Assembly: GCA_025055135.1 (NCBI GenBank)
Contig: JANWYU010000212.1
Location: 1-38,914, forward strand
DNA length: 38,914 bases
Direction: 5' to 3'
DNA from: Pseudobdellovibrionaceae bacterium
GTDB lineage: Bacteria; Bdellovibrionota; Bdellovibrionia; Bdellovibrionales; Bdellovibrionaceae
Position 1 is the first letter of the stretch, and every line of letters begins with the position of its first letter. A program made the translations under genes and the position numbers. The notes under the pieces are model-generated. The model was not told the origin of the DNA. It saw nothing but the letters and a program-made list of their open reading frames with translations, and made no database searches. Below are positions 16,795 through 24,913 of this stretch, piece after piece.

Positions 16795-17475
16795 ATGATC
16801 CCACGCAGCCGAATTTTGTTACTCTTTGATGATCATATAATCTCAGACCATTGGCAAATTTTTCTTCAAAAAATGGGATTTGTTGTTGAGGTTTTGCGAT
16901 CGGACGCTGGAATTAAGATGAAGCTGTTGGATCTCAACCCCAATGCTGTGATTGTATTGGCTCGAGGAATTCATTTGCATCTTGATCAGGTATTAAAAAA
17001 GCTTAGTCAAGAAACGTGGTTTAAGGGAAAAATTTTGGTTTGTGAGATGCAGTCTCACCCCATCAATTTAGGCAATATTAAAAACCTAAGATTTGACGGG
17101 GTTTTAACTTTAGATAATGTTAGTGATGAAGAAAAGCTAGAGGTATTAGCTCAATTGTTAGATCTCGATTATCAGATGTTAATTGATAAGTACCGAAAGA
17201 GTATTGCCGCTAATTCTGCCTCTTCTACCTCCCAACAATCCCTTTTTGTGAGACCAACTGGTCCTTCATCTGGTGGGAGCGCTAGTATGGTCCGCCCTTT
17301 AAATGATTATGTGACCAAACAAAAGAAAAAGTGGGTCAATGGCCAAGTGCCGGGGTTTAAAATTGATGACATTAAGCGACAGTTTCAACAGCATTTTGTG
17401 GAGGATGTGGACCCTTCAATTCTTGAGGAAAAGAAGCGCTTTGTAAATGCTTTGTTCAAAAAAAAAACCAAATAA
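16795..17475 (+). CDS. Pseudo-receiver-like hypothetical protein
   Basis: The first ~125 residues have alternating beta and alpha segments like a response-regulator receiver ('RILLLFDDHIISDHW', 'NAVIVLARG', 'KGKILVCEM', 'FDGVLTLDNV'). The expected phospho-acceptor Asp is replaced: the third strand reads 'NAVIVLA' with no Asp at its end. A Ser/Pro-rich linker (about 140-175) leads to a basic helical tail (175-226). The Shine-Dalgarno AAGGGA lies 5 nt before the ATG. It immediately precedes trxA and the pil genes, so a pilus-related signalling role is possible but unproven. Confidence 0.6.
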   Translation: MIPRSRILLLFDDHIISDHWQIFLQKMGFVVEVLRSDAGIKMKLLDLNPNAVIVLARGIHLHLDQVLKKLSQETWFKGKILVCEMQSHPINLGNIKNLRFDGVLTLDNVSDEEKLEVLAQLLDLDYQMLIDKYRKSIAANSASSTSQQSLFVRPTGPSSGGSASMVRPLNDYVTKQKKKWVNGQVPGFKIDDIKRQFQQHFVEDVDPSILEEKKRFVNALFKKKTK

Positions 17476-17499
17476 CATTAAGGGCCAGGAGGTCCCCAT

Positions 17500-17823
17500 A
17501 TGGCAACTTTAACTCAAGTGGTAACAGATAGGGATTTTCAACAAAAAGTGGGCTCTGGATTGGTTTTAGTTGATTTTTGGGCCGAGTGGTGTGGGCCCTG
17601 TCGGGCCATTGCGCCTAAATTGGAGGAATTAGCACAAGAATACGAGGGTCAGGTTACCATATTGAAGTTAAATGTTGATGACAATCCTGAAACTCCAGCT
17701 CGTTATCATATTCGGGCTATTCCTACCCTAATTCTCTTTAAGAATGGCCAACCCATTGATCAGGTGATGGGGAATGTTCCTAAGGAACAGTTGCAAAACA
17801 TGATTAATCGACACCGAAATTAG
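17500..17823 (+). CDS. trxA: Thioredoxin
   Basis: This 107-residue thioredoxin has the active site 'WAEWCGPC' (C31, C34), the conserved Asp in 'LVDFWAEW' and the cis-Pro in 'IRAIPTLILF'. It has no signal peptide, so it is the cytoplasmic disulfide reductant supplying ribonucleotide reductase and similar enzymes. AGGAGG lies 7 nt before the ATG. It stands 24 nt after the pseudo-receiver-like gene and 47 nt before pilB. Confidence 0.95.
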   Translation: MATLTQVVTDRDFQQKVGSGLVLVDFWAEWCGPCRAIAPKLEELAQEYEGQVTILKLNVDDNPETPARYHIRAIPTLILFKNGQPIDQVMGNVPKEQLQNMINRHRN

Positions 17824-17870
17824 ACGTCCGCCTAGTAACATCTCCCCATAAACTTTGTTAGCATTTTTTT

Positions 17871-19589
17871 ATGGCTAAAATAGGGGAGTTGCTAGTAAAA
17901 GAAGGTTACCTTAAAAGTGATCAATTACAAAAGGCGCAAGAATATTCTAAGCGTACTGGTCAAAATTTGATTTCGGCGATTATTAATCTTGGTTTTTTGA
18001 CAGATGAACAAATTTTAAAGGCCAAAGAAAAAATTTTTAAAATACCTGGGGTTGATCTCAATAAATTTCCAGTTCAAAAGTCGGCAGTAGAACTGATTCC
18101 TCGAGATTTTTGCGAAAAAAACATCCTAATTCCTATTCAAACTGTGGGTGATCAGGCTATTTTAATTGCTTTTGCAGAACCAGGAAACTTACAGATTCTT
18201 GATCAAATCCGCTTTATTACCAAAAGAAAAATCCAATCTGTTGTTGGTACAGAGCCTTCCATTTTGGCAGCAATTGATCGATACCATATGGCTTCGGCCT
18301 CGGTGGCGCAGGGAGCCCTGGCGGAGGTAGAGGCATTTAGTGAAGGGGATGTTGCCGTTGGAGGCGATGCTGTCGTTAATTTGGCTGGTGTTGATTCGAG
18401 CGGAGGTGAGGACGCCCCTATTGTAAAATTTGTGCATACAATTTTGCTTGAGGCCATTCGTCTTAAGGCCTCTGACATTCACTTTGAGCCTTATGAAAAA
18501 CGATTGCGCGTCCGTTTTCGCTTGGATGGTAACTTGGTTGAGGTGCAAAACCAACCAGTGGGAATTGCCAGTGCTGTAGCCAGCCGATTAAAGATTATGA
18601 GTAAATTGGACATTGCTGAAAAGAGAAGACCCCAAGATGGACGAATTAAGATCCAGTTTAAAACGACAAAAGGCATACAGGACATGGATTTTAGGGTAAG
18701 TGTTATGCCGACGATTCATGGGGAAAAGATCGTTCTAAGGCTACTTGATAAAACCAATTTGCAGTTAGATATGACCAAATTGGGGTTTGAGCCTGATGAT
18801 TTAGAGCTGTTCCGTAAGCACATTCATATGCCTCAGGGCATGATTTTGATCACGGGACCAACCGGATCAGGAAAGACGACTACTATTTATTCAGCCTTAG
18901 CCGATTTAAATAAACCTGATGTAAATATTTCAACGGCTGAGGATCCGGTGGAATTTAATTTAGAGGGAATTAATCAGCTTCAAGTGAATCCAGATATCGG
19001 AGTTACTTTTTCTGAGGCCTTAAAAACGTTTTTGCGGCAGGACCCTGATATCATTATGGTGGGTGAGATTCGTGATTTAGAGACGGCAGAGATTGCGGCC
19101 AAAGCAGCTTCCACTGGGCATTTGGTGGTAAGCACTCTTCACACAAACGATGCTCCCCAAACCGTAACCAGGTTAATTGAAATGGGAGTAGCTCCCTATG
19201 TTATTACTTCGACCATCAACCTAATCGTTGCTCAGCGATTAATCGGAAAAATATGTGATACCTGCAAAGTCTTGCAGAAAGTGCCCGATCAAGTACTTCT
19301 TGATTTAGGGGCCGATTATGCGGAGCTGGGAGAGTACAAAATCTTTTCGGCAAAAGGCTGTAATGTTTGTCATGGTTCAGGCATTAAGGGGAGAATCGCT
19401 ATTTTTGAATTATTAGTCATGAGTGATTCTATTAAAGAGGCCGTGCTTAAGGGAGCTAGTGCCAATGAATTGCGCATAATTGCCAAGAAAGAGGGAATGA
19501 GAACCTTACGAAGATCGGCACTGTTAAAACTCAAAAGAGGCCAAACGACGATTCAAGAGGTGATTAATTCATCGGTGAGGGATGTATGA
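17871..19589 (+). CDS. pilB: Type IV pilus assembly ATPase PilB
   Basis: PilB powers pilin polymerisation at the inner membrane. The N-terminal MshEN/GspE-N domain (about 1-140) is followed by a linker and the secretion ATPase core. Walker A is 'GPTGSGKTT' (329-337), the Asp box is 'STAEDPVEF', Walker B is 'DIIMVGEIRD' (393-402) and the His box is 'STLHTND'. A tetracysteine zinc site sits near C462/C465 and C497/C500. All catalytic residues are present and 572 residues is normal. The start of the next gene overlaps its stop by 4 nt (ATGA). Confidence 0.95.
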   Translation: MAKIGELLVKEGYLKSDQLQKAQEYSKRTGQNLISAIINLGFLTDEQILKAKEKIFKIPGVDLNKFPVQKSAVELIPRDFCEKNILIPIQTVGDQAILIAFAEPGNLQILDQIRFITKRKIQSVVGTEPSILAAIDRYHMASASVAQGALAEVEAFSEGDVAVGGDAVVNLAGVDSSGGEDAPIVKFVHTILLEAIRLKASDIHFEPYEKRLRVRFRLDGNLVEVQNQPVGIASAVASRLKIMSKLDIAEKRRPQDGRIKIQFKTTKGIQDMDFRVSVMPTIHGEKIVLRLLDKTNLQLDMTKLGFEPDDLELFRKHIHMPQGMILITGPTGSGKTTTIYSALADLNKPDVNISTAEDPVEFNLEGINQLQVNPDIGVTFSEALKTFLRQDPDIIMVGEIRDLETAEIAAKAASTGHLVVSTLHTNDAPQTVTRLIEMGVAPYVITSTINLIVAQRLIGKICDTCKVLQKVPDQVLLDLGADYAELGEYKIFSAKGCNVCHGSGIKGRIAIFELLVMSDSIKEAVLKGASANELRIIAKKEGMRTLRRSALLKLKRGQTTIQEVINSSVRDV

Positions 19590-20536
19590 TGGGTTATGAA
19601 TTAGTCTTAAAGGCTATTCGTAACAAAAAGGCTTTTTTGTTCGAGTTCCGCACTGATGGACTTGTTTTCATCTATGATGGCATTGTTTGGGAGAAATTGG
19701 ATAATCCTGACTTGCCAGCGTTGGATGAATGGTTACCCACCTTTGTGGATCAGCTAACCCCCGATATCAAAATGAAGCACAAAAATCAGGCTTCGTGGAG
19801 GGTTGAGCTGGATTATTCGGGAGAGAACTTCATTTGTTCATACTCTCATCACTATAAGAGTTTGCGTATCTCCCGTGCCCCCTCGAAAGCCCTTAATTTA
19901 AAAGAATGGGGTTTCCTGGAAAATCAAATAAAGAGCTTATCACAGCCAGGACAAATTACTTTAATTACCGGGCCGCAAATGAGTGGAAAATCGACTTTGC
20001 AAAAATTGTTAATGAAATCGTCAGAAATCGGAGGGGTGTTACCAGTTGTTAAAGAGCCTGGTAGCCTTATTCCCTCGCCGAGAATTTGGTATTTTGGCGA
20101 TGAGAAAAATATCCCAATACGCGAGGTTTTGGATTTATCTTTGTACGGACAAAGTGTCTGTTTAGCCTTCGAAGCTTTGGACTTGGAGGCCTGTCTTCTA
20201 CGGTTTTTTGAGCACATTCCGACAGTTTTTCAGGACCGAGTGATTCAATTTTTAACAGTTGTCGAAACGAGATTGTTACCTGGAGTGGAACAGTTGGTGG
20301 TTCCCTTTTCTTCGTTCTATCAATTGCGCTATTGCCCTCAAATCATGTTAGATAAAAAGGATTGGAATGCTCTTTTAACATGGAATGAGGGTAGCAAAGA
20401 AAATTTTAATGTGAGGACATTAAATCAAGCCTTACTTCAGGGGGTTATCAGGAGGAAGATTGAAATGCAAACTGCCTTTTCTGCGTCAACCTTTCCGGAA
20501 GGATTAGACTTACTATTAAAAAGATTAGGAGTATAA
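19586..20536 (+). CDS. Degenerate PilT-like pseudo-ATPase in the pilT position
   Basis: Its place between pilB and pilC is where pilT normally sits in this cluster type. The 316 residues follow the PilT plan: N-terminal PAS-like domain (about 18-97, ending 'LRISRAPSKAL', compare PilT 'FRTIPSKVL'), Walker A 'GPQMSGKST' (129-137), 'VVKEPGS' where PilT has 'TIEDPIE', 'FGDEKN' (170-175) where PilT has the Walker B 'VGEMRD', and 'LAFEAL' where PilT has 'GTLHTT'. The Walker B Glu is therefore Asp, the His box is lost, and about 35 residues between the Asp box and Walker B are deleted. It ends 'EGLDLLLKRLGV', like the PilT tail. ATP may bind but hydrolysis looks impossible. It is probably a regulatory subunit; the alignment is by eye. 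Confidence 0.75.
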   Translation: MMGYELVLKAIRNKKAFLFEFRTDGLVFIYDGIVWEKLDNPDLPALDEWLPTFVDQLTPDIKMKHKNQASWRVELDYSGENFICSYSHHYKSLRISRAPSKALNLKEWGFLENQIKSLSQPGQITLITGPQMSGKSTLQKLLMKSSEIGGVLPVVKEPGSLIPSPRIWYFGDEKNIPIREVLDLSLYGQSVCLAFEALDLEACLLRFFEHIPTVFQDRVIQFLTVVETRLLPGVEQLVVPFSSFYQLRYCPQIMLDKKDWNALLTWNEGSKENFNVRTLNQALLQGVIRRKIEMQTAFSASTFPEGLDLLLKRLGV

Positions 20537-20539
20537 GCC

Positions 20540-21751
20540 GTGAACAAATTTGCCTACTTAGCTACGACTCCGAAGGGCAAAACGATATCTGGTCAATTGG
20601 ATGCTGAGGATGAGGCAAGTGCTCGCATTTTGTTAAGGGCTCGAAATCTGAATCCTATTAGGGTGGTAAAAGTGAAAGGGACCTCATCTACTCCTTCAGG
20701 ATTTGTTGTCAAAGGCAGGATATCCTCTCGGGATCTCCAAATTTTTACCAGGCAATTCTCTACCTTGATCAGTGCTGGAATTCCGATTCTAGATTCTTTA
20801 AAAATTTTAGGAGAAGGGAAAAAGAATCCAACATTGAAGGAGGTTTTGTCGAAGGTGCAAGCAAGCATTCAGCAGGGAAAGAAGCTTGGAGATGCATTAG
20901 GGGCTCATGGAAATATTTTCGACCGCTTGTATGTGAATATGGTGAAGGCGGGAGAAGAAGCAGGTATTCTTGATGGAATTCTACAAAGATTATCGGTTTA
21001 TTTAGAAAAGGCTGAAAAGATAAAAAAACAGATTAAAAGTGCCATGGTGTACCCTGTTTCTATAATTGTTTTGGCCTTGATTGTGATTACAGGAATATTG
21101 ATTTTTATCGTACCAAAATTCCAGGAGCTTTATAAAGGCAAGAAAGAGTTACCGGCTTTGACTCAGATGGTAGTCGATATGAGTCATTTCATCATAGAAA
21201 AATGGTATTTGGTCATAGCTTTCATTCTCGGGGTTCCTTTTATTTTTTTTCAGTGGTATCGATCGGCTGAAGGAAGAGAACTTGTAGAACGTTTTTTAAT
21301 TAGGGCCCCCGTTCTTGGCGAAGTGGTTCAAAAAGCAGCGATCGCGCGTATGACTCGTACTTTGTCAACTCTCTTGTCCGCGGGAGTTCCAGTTATCGAC
21401 GCCTTAGAGATTGCAGCCAAAACTGCAGGAAATGTGGTCATTGAAGAAACCCTGTTGCGCTGTAAGGAAAGTGTCATTCAGGGTAAAAGTATTGGGTTGC
21501 CTTTGTCCAAAGAAAAGATGATTCCCGATATGGTAGCCCAGATGGTAACCATTGGTGAAGCTTCCGGAACTTTAGATACCATGTTAGGTAAGGTAGCCGA
21601 TTTTTATGAGGATGACGTGGAAAATGCCATTAAGGCAGCTACCTCTTTGATTGAGCCTGTTTTAATGGTGGTTGTTGGAGGCTTTATTGCCTTCTTAGTC
21701 ATTGCTATCTATCTGCCCATCTTTGATGTGGCTAGCTTGCGACCTGAATGA
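20540..21751 (+). CDS. pilC: Type IV pilus inner-membrane platform protein PilC
   Basis: PilC is the polytopic platform on which PilB and PilT act. Two T2SSF repeats are visible: one at about 65-195 with 'FTRQFSTLISAGIPILDSL', and one at about 268-395 with 'MTRTLSTLLSAGVPVIDAL'. Each ends in membrane helices ('VSIIVLALIVITGILIFIV' and 'VLMVVVGGFIAFLVIAIYLP'). The length of 403 residues is typical. The GTG start has AGGAG 8 nt upstream. It overlaps pilS by 4 nt. Confidence 0.95.
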   Translation: MNKFAYLATTPKGKTISGQLDAEDEASARILLRARNLNPIRVVKVKGTSSTPSGFVVKGRISSRDLQIFTRQFSTLISAGIPILDSLKILGEGKKNPTLKEVLSKVQASIQQGKKLGDALGAHGNIFDRLYVNMVKAGEEAGILDGILQRLSVYLEKAEKIKKQIKSAMVYPVSIIVLALIVITGILIFIVPKFQELYKGKKELPALTQMVVDMSHFIIEKWYLVIAFILGVPFIFFQWYRSAEGRELVERFLIRAPVLGEVVQKAAIARMTRTLSTLLSAGVPVIDALEIAAKTAGNVVIEETLLRCKESVIQGKSIGLPLSKEKMIPDMVAQMVTIGEASGTLDTMLGKVADFYEDDVENAIKAATSLIEPVLMVVVGGFIAFLVIAIYLPIFDVASLRPE

Positions 21752-23277
21752 AATACGTCTGGCTTATTCCGAGTATCATTTATGCATTGTTAATCATTTT
21801 AGCTGGAGCTATTTATTTGATTGAAGGTTACCTAGTCCAAATCAGGACGCTTCAGATTTTATACTTTATAGGCGCTTTGGGTTTAATTGGTCAGTCCATT
21901 ATTATTTTTTGGGAACAGAGAAAAAAAATAGTAACGAGGTCCATTCAAGTACTCGATTTGATTTTAATCTCTTCCGCTATGTTTCTGGTAACTTCTGGTC
22001 AGAGCCTTCTTTTCTTTCTTGTTTTAGTATACGTTTTTTACACTGGCTTAACAGGATCTCATCGATGGCTGGATTTAGTAACAGGTTATTTTATTTTTGT
22101 TAACGTAATATCACAGTATTTGATGTTTGATCAAATGACTCTTCCTGACATTCTCATGCAACTTATCTTTGCGATGTCGCTTTTGGTGGTTAACTTTATG
22201 AGTCGATCGGTTGCGGCGAGTTTTTCAGAAGAGCAACAAAAAAATGCATTTTTACAAAAGTTAAATCAAGCAATTTTCGCTAATGTGCCCTATGGTTTTC
22301 TTGTTACTAATCCTGACGATGGTACTTTAGTTCATTATAATCCTTACTTACGAGATCTTTTTTTAAAGGTTCGTCCGCAGACAAACCCTTTTGAAGTTAC
22401 TAGTCTATTTGAGATTTTTCCTGAATTAAAGACTTTGGATACTTCGGATCGGATGGGATTGGATCTCATTCACAAGGTAGCTGACGGATTTGTGTTTTTA
22501 AGGGCGAAGCTGGTTAAATTGTTAGGAATCACTCCTCACTCTAACCTTTACATCATTGAAGATCGAACTGAGATTGAGAGATTAGAAATGAGTCGCAGAC
22601 AATCTGAAAAATTGGCTGCGATAGGAACCTTAGCTGCTGGAATTGCTCATGAGATTCGCAATCCATTAGCTGGAATCAGTGGTGCTTTGCAGTTGCTAGA
22701 ACCAAACATTGTTACCGATGAATCAAAGCGCTTAGTTAAAATTGTGTTTCGTGAAATCGATCGACTAAATGGACTCATCACGGAGTTTTTGGATTTTGCC
22801 CGTCCAGAGCCTCCTCCTCCTACCTCTTTAGTGAATTTAAAAACTATTTTAACAGATTGTTTTTTAGTTGTGGTTAATGATCCTCGCTTTCCTTTTTTGA
22901 AAGACCTGAAGCCATTTCAATTTGAAGAAGATTTTTTTATTTTGGGATACTCAGATAAGCTCAAGCAGATGTTTGTTAACATTATGGTTAATGCAGCCGA
23001 ATCCATGATTCAATCTCCTGAAAAAAAATTACAGGTTACCTTAAAGAAACAGGATAATCTCGTTAAAGTGGTCATTGAAGATACGGGAGAGGGTATGGAT
23101 TCCGAGACCGTTCAAAAAATTTTCGAGCCATTTTTTACGACTAAGGACAAGGGAACTGGACTGGGGATGGCTATTGTTCTTAAAATCGTCCAAAATCATC
23201 GGGGTTATATTTTCGTAGAAAGTCAGAAAGGAAAGGGGACTCGAATCGAAATTCACTTTCCTACTGCTGTAACTTAA
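21748..23277 (+). CDS. pilS: Sensor histidine kinase PilS
   Basis: The first ~155 residues contain about six hydrophobic segments, as in PilS, which senses pilin in the membrane. A PAS-like region follows (about 170-270). The HisKA phosphorylation motif is 'AAGIAHEIRNPLAGI' with His301, and the HATPase domain has N ('NIMVNAAES'), G1 ('EDTGEGM') and F/G2 ('FFTTKDKGTGLGMAI') boxes. The 4-nt overlap with pilC and position before pilR support the PilS assignment. It should phosphorylate PilR to control sigma-54-dependent genes such as pilA. Confidence 0.9.
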   Translation: MKYVWLIPSIIYALLIILAGAIYLIEGYLVQIRTLQILYFIGALGLIGQSIIIFWEQRKKIVTRSIQVLDLILISSAMFLVTSGQSLLFFLVLVYVFYTGLTGSHRWLDLVTGYFIFVNVISQYLMFDQMTLPDILMQLIFAMSLLVVNFMSRSVAASFSEEQQKNAFLQKLNQAIFANVPYGFLVTNPDDGTLVHYNPYLRDLFLKVRPQTNPFEVTSLFEIFPELKTLDTSDRMGLDLIHKVADGFVFLRAKLVKLLGITPHSNLYIIEDRTEIERLEMSRRQSEKLAAIGTLAAGIAHEIRNPLAGISGALQLLEPNIVTDESKRLVKIVFREIDRLNGLITEFLDFARPEPPPPTSLVNLKTILTDCFLVVVNDPRFPFLKDLKPFQFEEDFFILGYSDKLKQMFVNIMVNAAESMIQSPEKKLQVTLKKQDNLVKVVIEDTGEGMDSETVQKIFEPFFTTKDKGTGLGMAIVLKIVQNHRGYIFVESQKGKGTRIEIHFPTAVT

Positions 23278-23331
23278 GCTAACCTAAAAAGAGCCGTTAA
23301 TGTTAGTAACCTTAATTATTGGAGGGCCTCC

Positions 23332-24744
23332 ATGAAGCCGCGTATCTTAGTGGTCGATGATGAAGAGTCTATCCGGGAATTTTTAGAAATTATGTTAAAA
23401 AAAGAGGGTTACGAGGTTTCACTGGCGGAAGACGGTGAGCAGGGCAGGGAGTTTATAAAAAACAAAACGTTCGATATGGTGATTTCGGACCTACAAATGC
23501 CTAAATTAAACGGATTAGAGTTACTCAAATGGACCAAGCAAAACTATCCCGATATTACTTTTATGATGATTACGGCATTCGGTACCACAGAATCTGCAGT
23601 AGAGGCCATGAAGATGGGGGCGTATGACTATATAACCAAACCTTTTAAAATTGACGAGGTTAAGATTGTTATTGCCAACGCCCTAAAAGCAAAACACTTG
23701 GAGGTGGAAAATCGTGTTTTGCGTAAGGAATTAAAAGCCACGTTTTCCTTTCAACAGATGGTTGGTAATTCCGAGGCGATGCATCGTATTTTTGACTTAA
23801 TTCAGCGGGTGAGTCAGGCCCCTTCCAATGTGATAATTACCGGGGAATCTGGGACTGGAAAAGAAATGGTGGCTAAGGCCATTCATTATAATGGGGCTTT
23901 AAAAGATCGACCTTTTGTGAGTGTCAATTGCGGGGCCATTCCTGAGGCTTTAATTGAGTCGGAGTTATTTGGTCATAAAAAAGGTGCATTTACCAGTGCT
24001 ATTGCTGATAAAGCTGGTCTTTTTGAAGTGGCCAACGGGGGAACTTTGTTTTTGGATGAAGTGGGAGAATTACCGTTATCAGTTCAGGTAAAGCTGTTGC
24101 GTGCCCTTCAAGAACGGGTTATTCGCCGACTGGGAGCGAACGATGATATTAAAATTGACGTTCGTATTATCGCTGCTACCAATCGCGACCTGCAAAAAAT
24201 GGTAGCAGAGGGGACCTTCCGCCAAGATCTATTTTATCGATTGAATGTAATTCACATTCATTTACCTCCGCTGCGCGAGCGAAAAGAAGATATCCCTCTT
24301 CTTGTTAATTTTTTTGTTAAAAAGTTTAACGAACGCCTCGGCAAAAACATCAGTGGTGTTTCTCAAGAGGCGATGGATCTTTTAATGAAATACCATTATC
24401 CGGGAAATGTGCGCGAACTGGAAAATATTATCGAGCGGACCATGGCCTTGGAAACTGGGTCGATCATTCTTCCTGAAAGCCTTCCCCCTTTATCGGGTAA
24501 ATCTTCTGAGCCAGATGGTGCTAAGTTCAGGACCACTTATGAGATTGAACTTGATAAAAATGGGATTGATTTAGAGAAGGTGTTAGGTCAAATTGAGAAG
24601 GAACTGATTTTGAAGGCCATTCATTTGGCTGGCGGGGTGAAAAAAAATGCCGCCAAATTACTGAAGGTTACTCCCCGCTCCATGCGTTACCGATGTGATA
24701 AATATAATCTCGGCCCTATGGAGGATGAGGCTGAGGACATCTAA
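23332..24744 (+). CDS. pilR: Sigma-54-dependent response regulator PilR
   Basis: The order is receiver domain (1-120, acceptor D53 in 'VISDLQMP'), AAA+ domain and a C-terminal Fis-type helix-turn-helix (about 430-465). Walker A is 'GESGTGK' (171-177), Walker B 'LFLDE' (239-243), and the arginine-finger region is present. The sigma-54 contact loop reads GAFTSA (218-223) instead of the usual GAFTGA. Shine-Dalgarno GGAGG is 6 nt before the ATG and is directly followed by its own complement. No pilA gene lies in the window, so its targets are elsewhere or include the sigma-54 promoter at 15512-15527. The length of 470 residues is typical. Confidence 0.92.
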   Translation: MKPRILVVDDEESIREFLEIMLKKEGYEVSLAEDGEQGREFIKNKTFDMVISDLQMPKLNGLELLKWTKQNYPDITFMMITAFGTTESAVEAMKMGAYDYITKPFKIDEVKIVIANALKAKHLEVENRVLRKELKATFSFQQMVGNSEAMHRIFDLIQRVSQAPSNVIITGESGTGKEMVAKAIHYNGALKDRPFVSVNCGAIPEALIESELFGHKKGAFTSAIADKAGLFEVANGGTLFLDEVGELPLSVQVKLLRALQERVIRRLGANDDIKIDVRIIAATNRDLQKMVAEGTFRQDLFYRLNVIHIHLPPLRERKEDIPLLVNFFVKKFNERLGKNISGVSQEAMDLLMKYHYPGNVRELENIIERTMALETGSIILPESLPPLSGKSSEPDGAKFRTTYEIELDKNGIDLEKVLGQIEKELILKAIHLAGGVKKNAAKLLKVTPRSMRYRCDKYNLGPMEDEAEDI

Positions 24745-24771
24745 AATGTGATTTCTAACGATTTTTATTTA

Positions 24772-24801
24772 TTGATTACACCGCTTAATCAGGTTTAGGA
24801 T
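24772..24801 (+). promoter_or_regulatory. Possible sigma-70 promoter of tRNA-Arg
   Basis: TTGATT (24772-24777), an 18-nt spacer and TAGGAT (24796-24801) place a transcription start around 24808, about 10 nt before the mature tRNA 5' end. This is a pattern match consistent with an independently transcribed tRNA. Confidence 0.4.
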
Positions 24802-24818
24802 CAGAAGGCTTTGGGTGT

Positions 24819-24894
24819 GGTCTCATAGCTCAACGGGATAGAGCCACGGTTTCCTAAACCGTAGATCCAGGTTCGAGTCCTGGTGAGGCCACCA
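24819..24894 (+). tRNA. tRNA-Arg (anticodon CCT)
   Basis: This is a complete 76-nt cloverleaf. The acceptor stem is GGTCTCA / TGAGGCC (one T-G pair), the anticodon stem ACGGT / ACCGT encloses the loop TTCCTAA with anticodon CCT (reads AGG), and the T arm is CCAGG-TTCGAGT-CCTGG. The discriminator A and the CCA end are encoded. I found no integrated element next to it. Confidence 0.95.
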
Positions 24895-24897
24895 AAT

Positions 24898-24913
24898 CCG
24901 CTGCGGCGGTTTT
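24898..24913 (+). terminator. Short hairpin with T-run after tRNA-Arg
   Basis: CCGC-TGCG-GCGG forms a 4-bp all-GC stem followed by TTTT, 3 nt after the tRNA CCA. The stem is short, so it is only a weak intrinsic terminator. It overlaps the last codons of the convergent cpaF gene. Confidence 0.4.

Noticed and set aside
18189-18554. 121-aa minus-strand ORF inside pilB
   Set aside because: It is fully antisense to a conserved ATPase gene.
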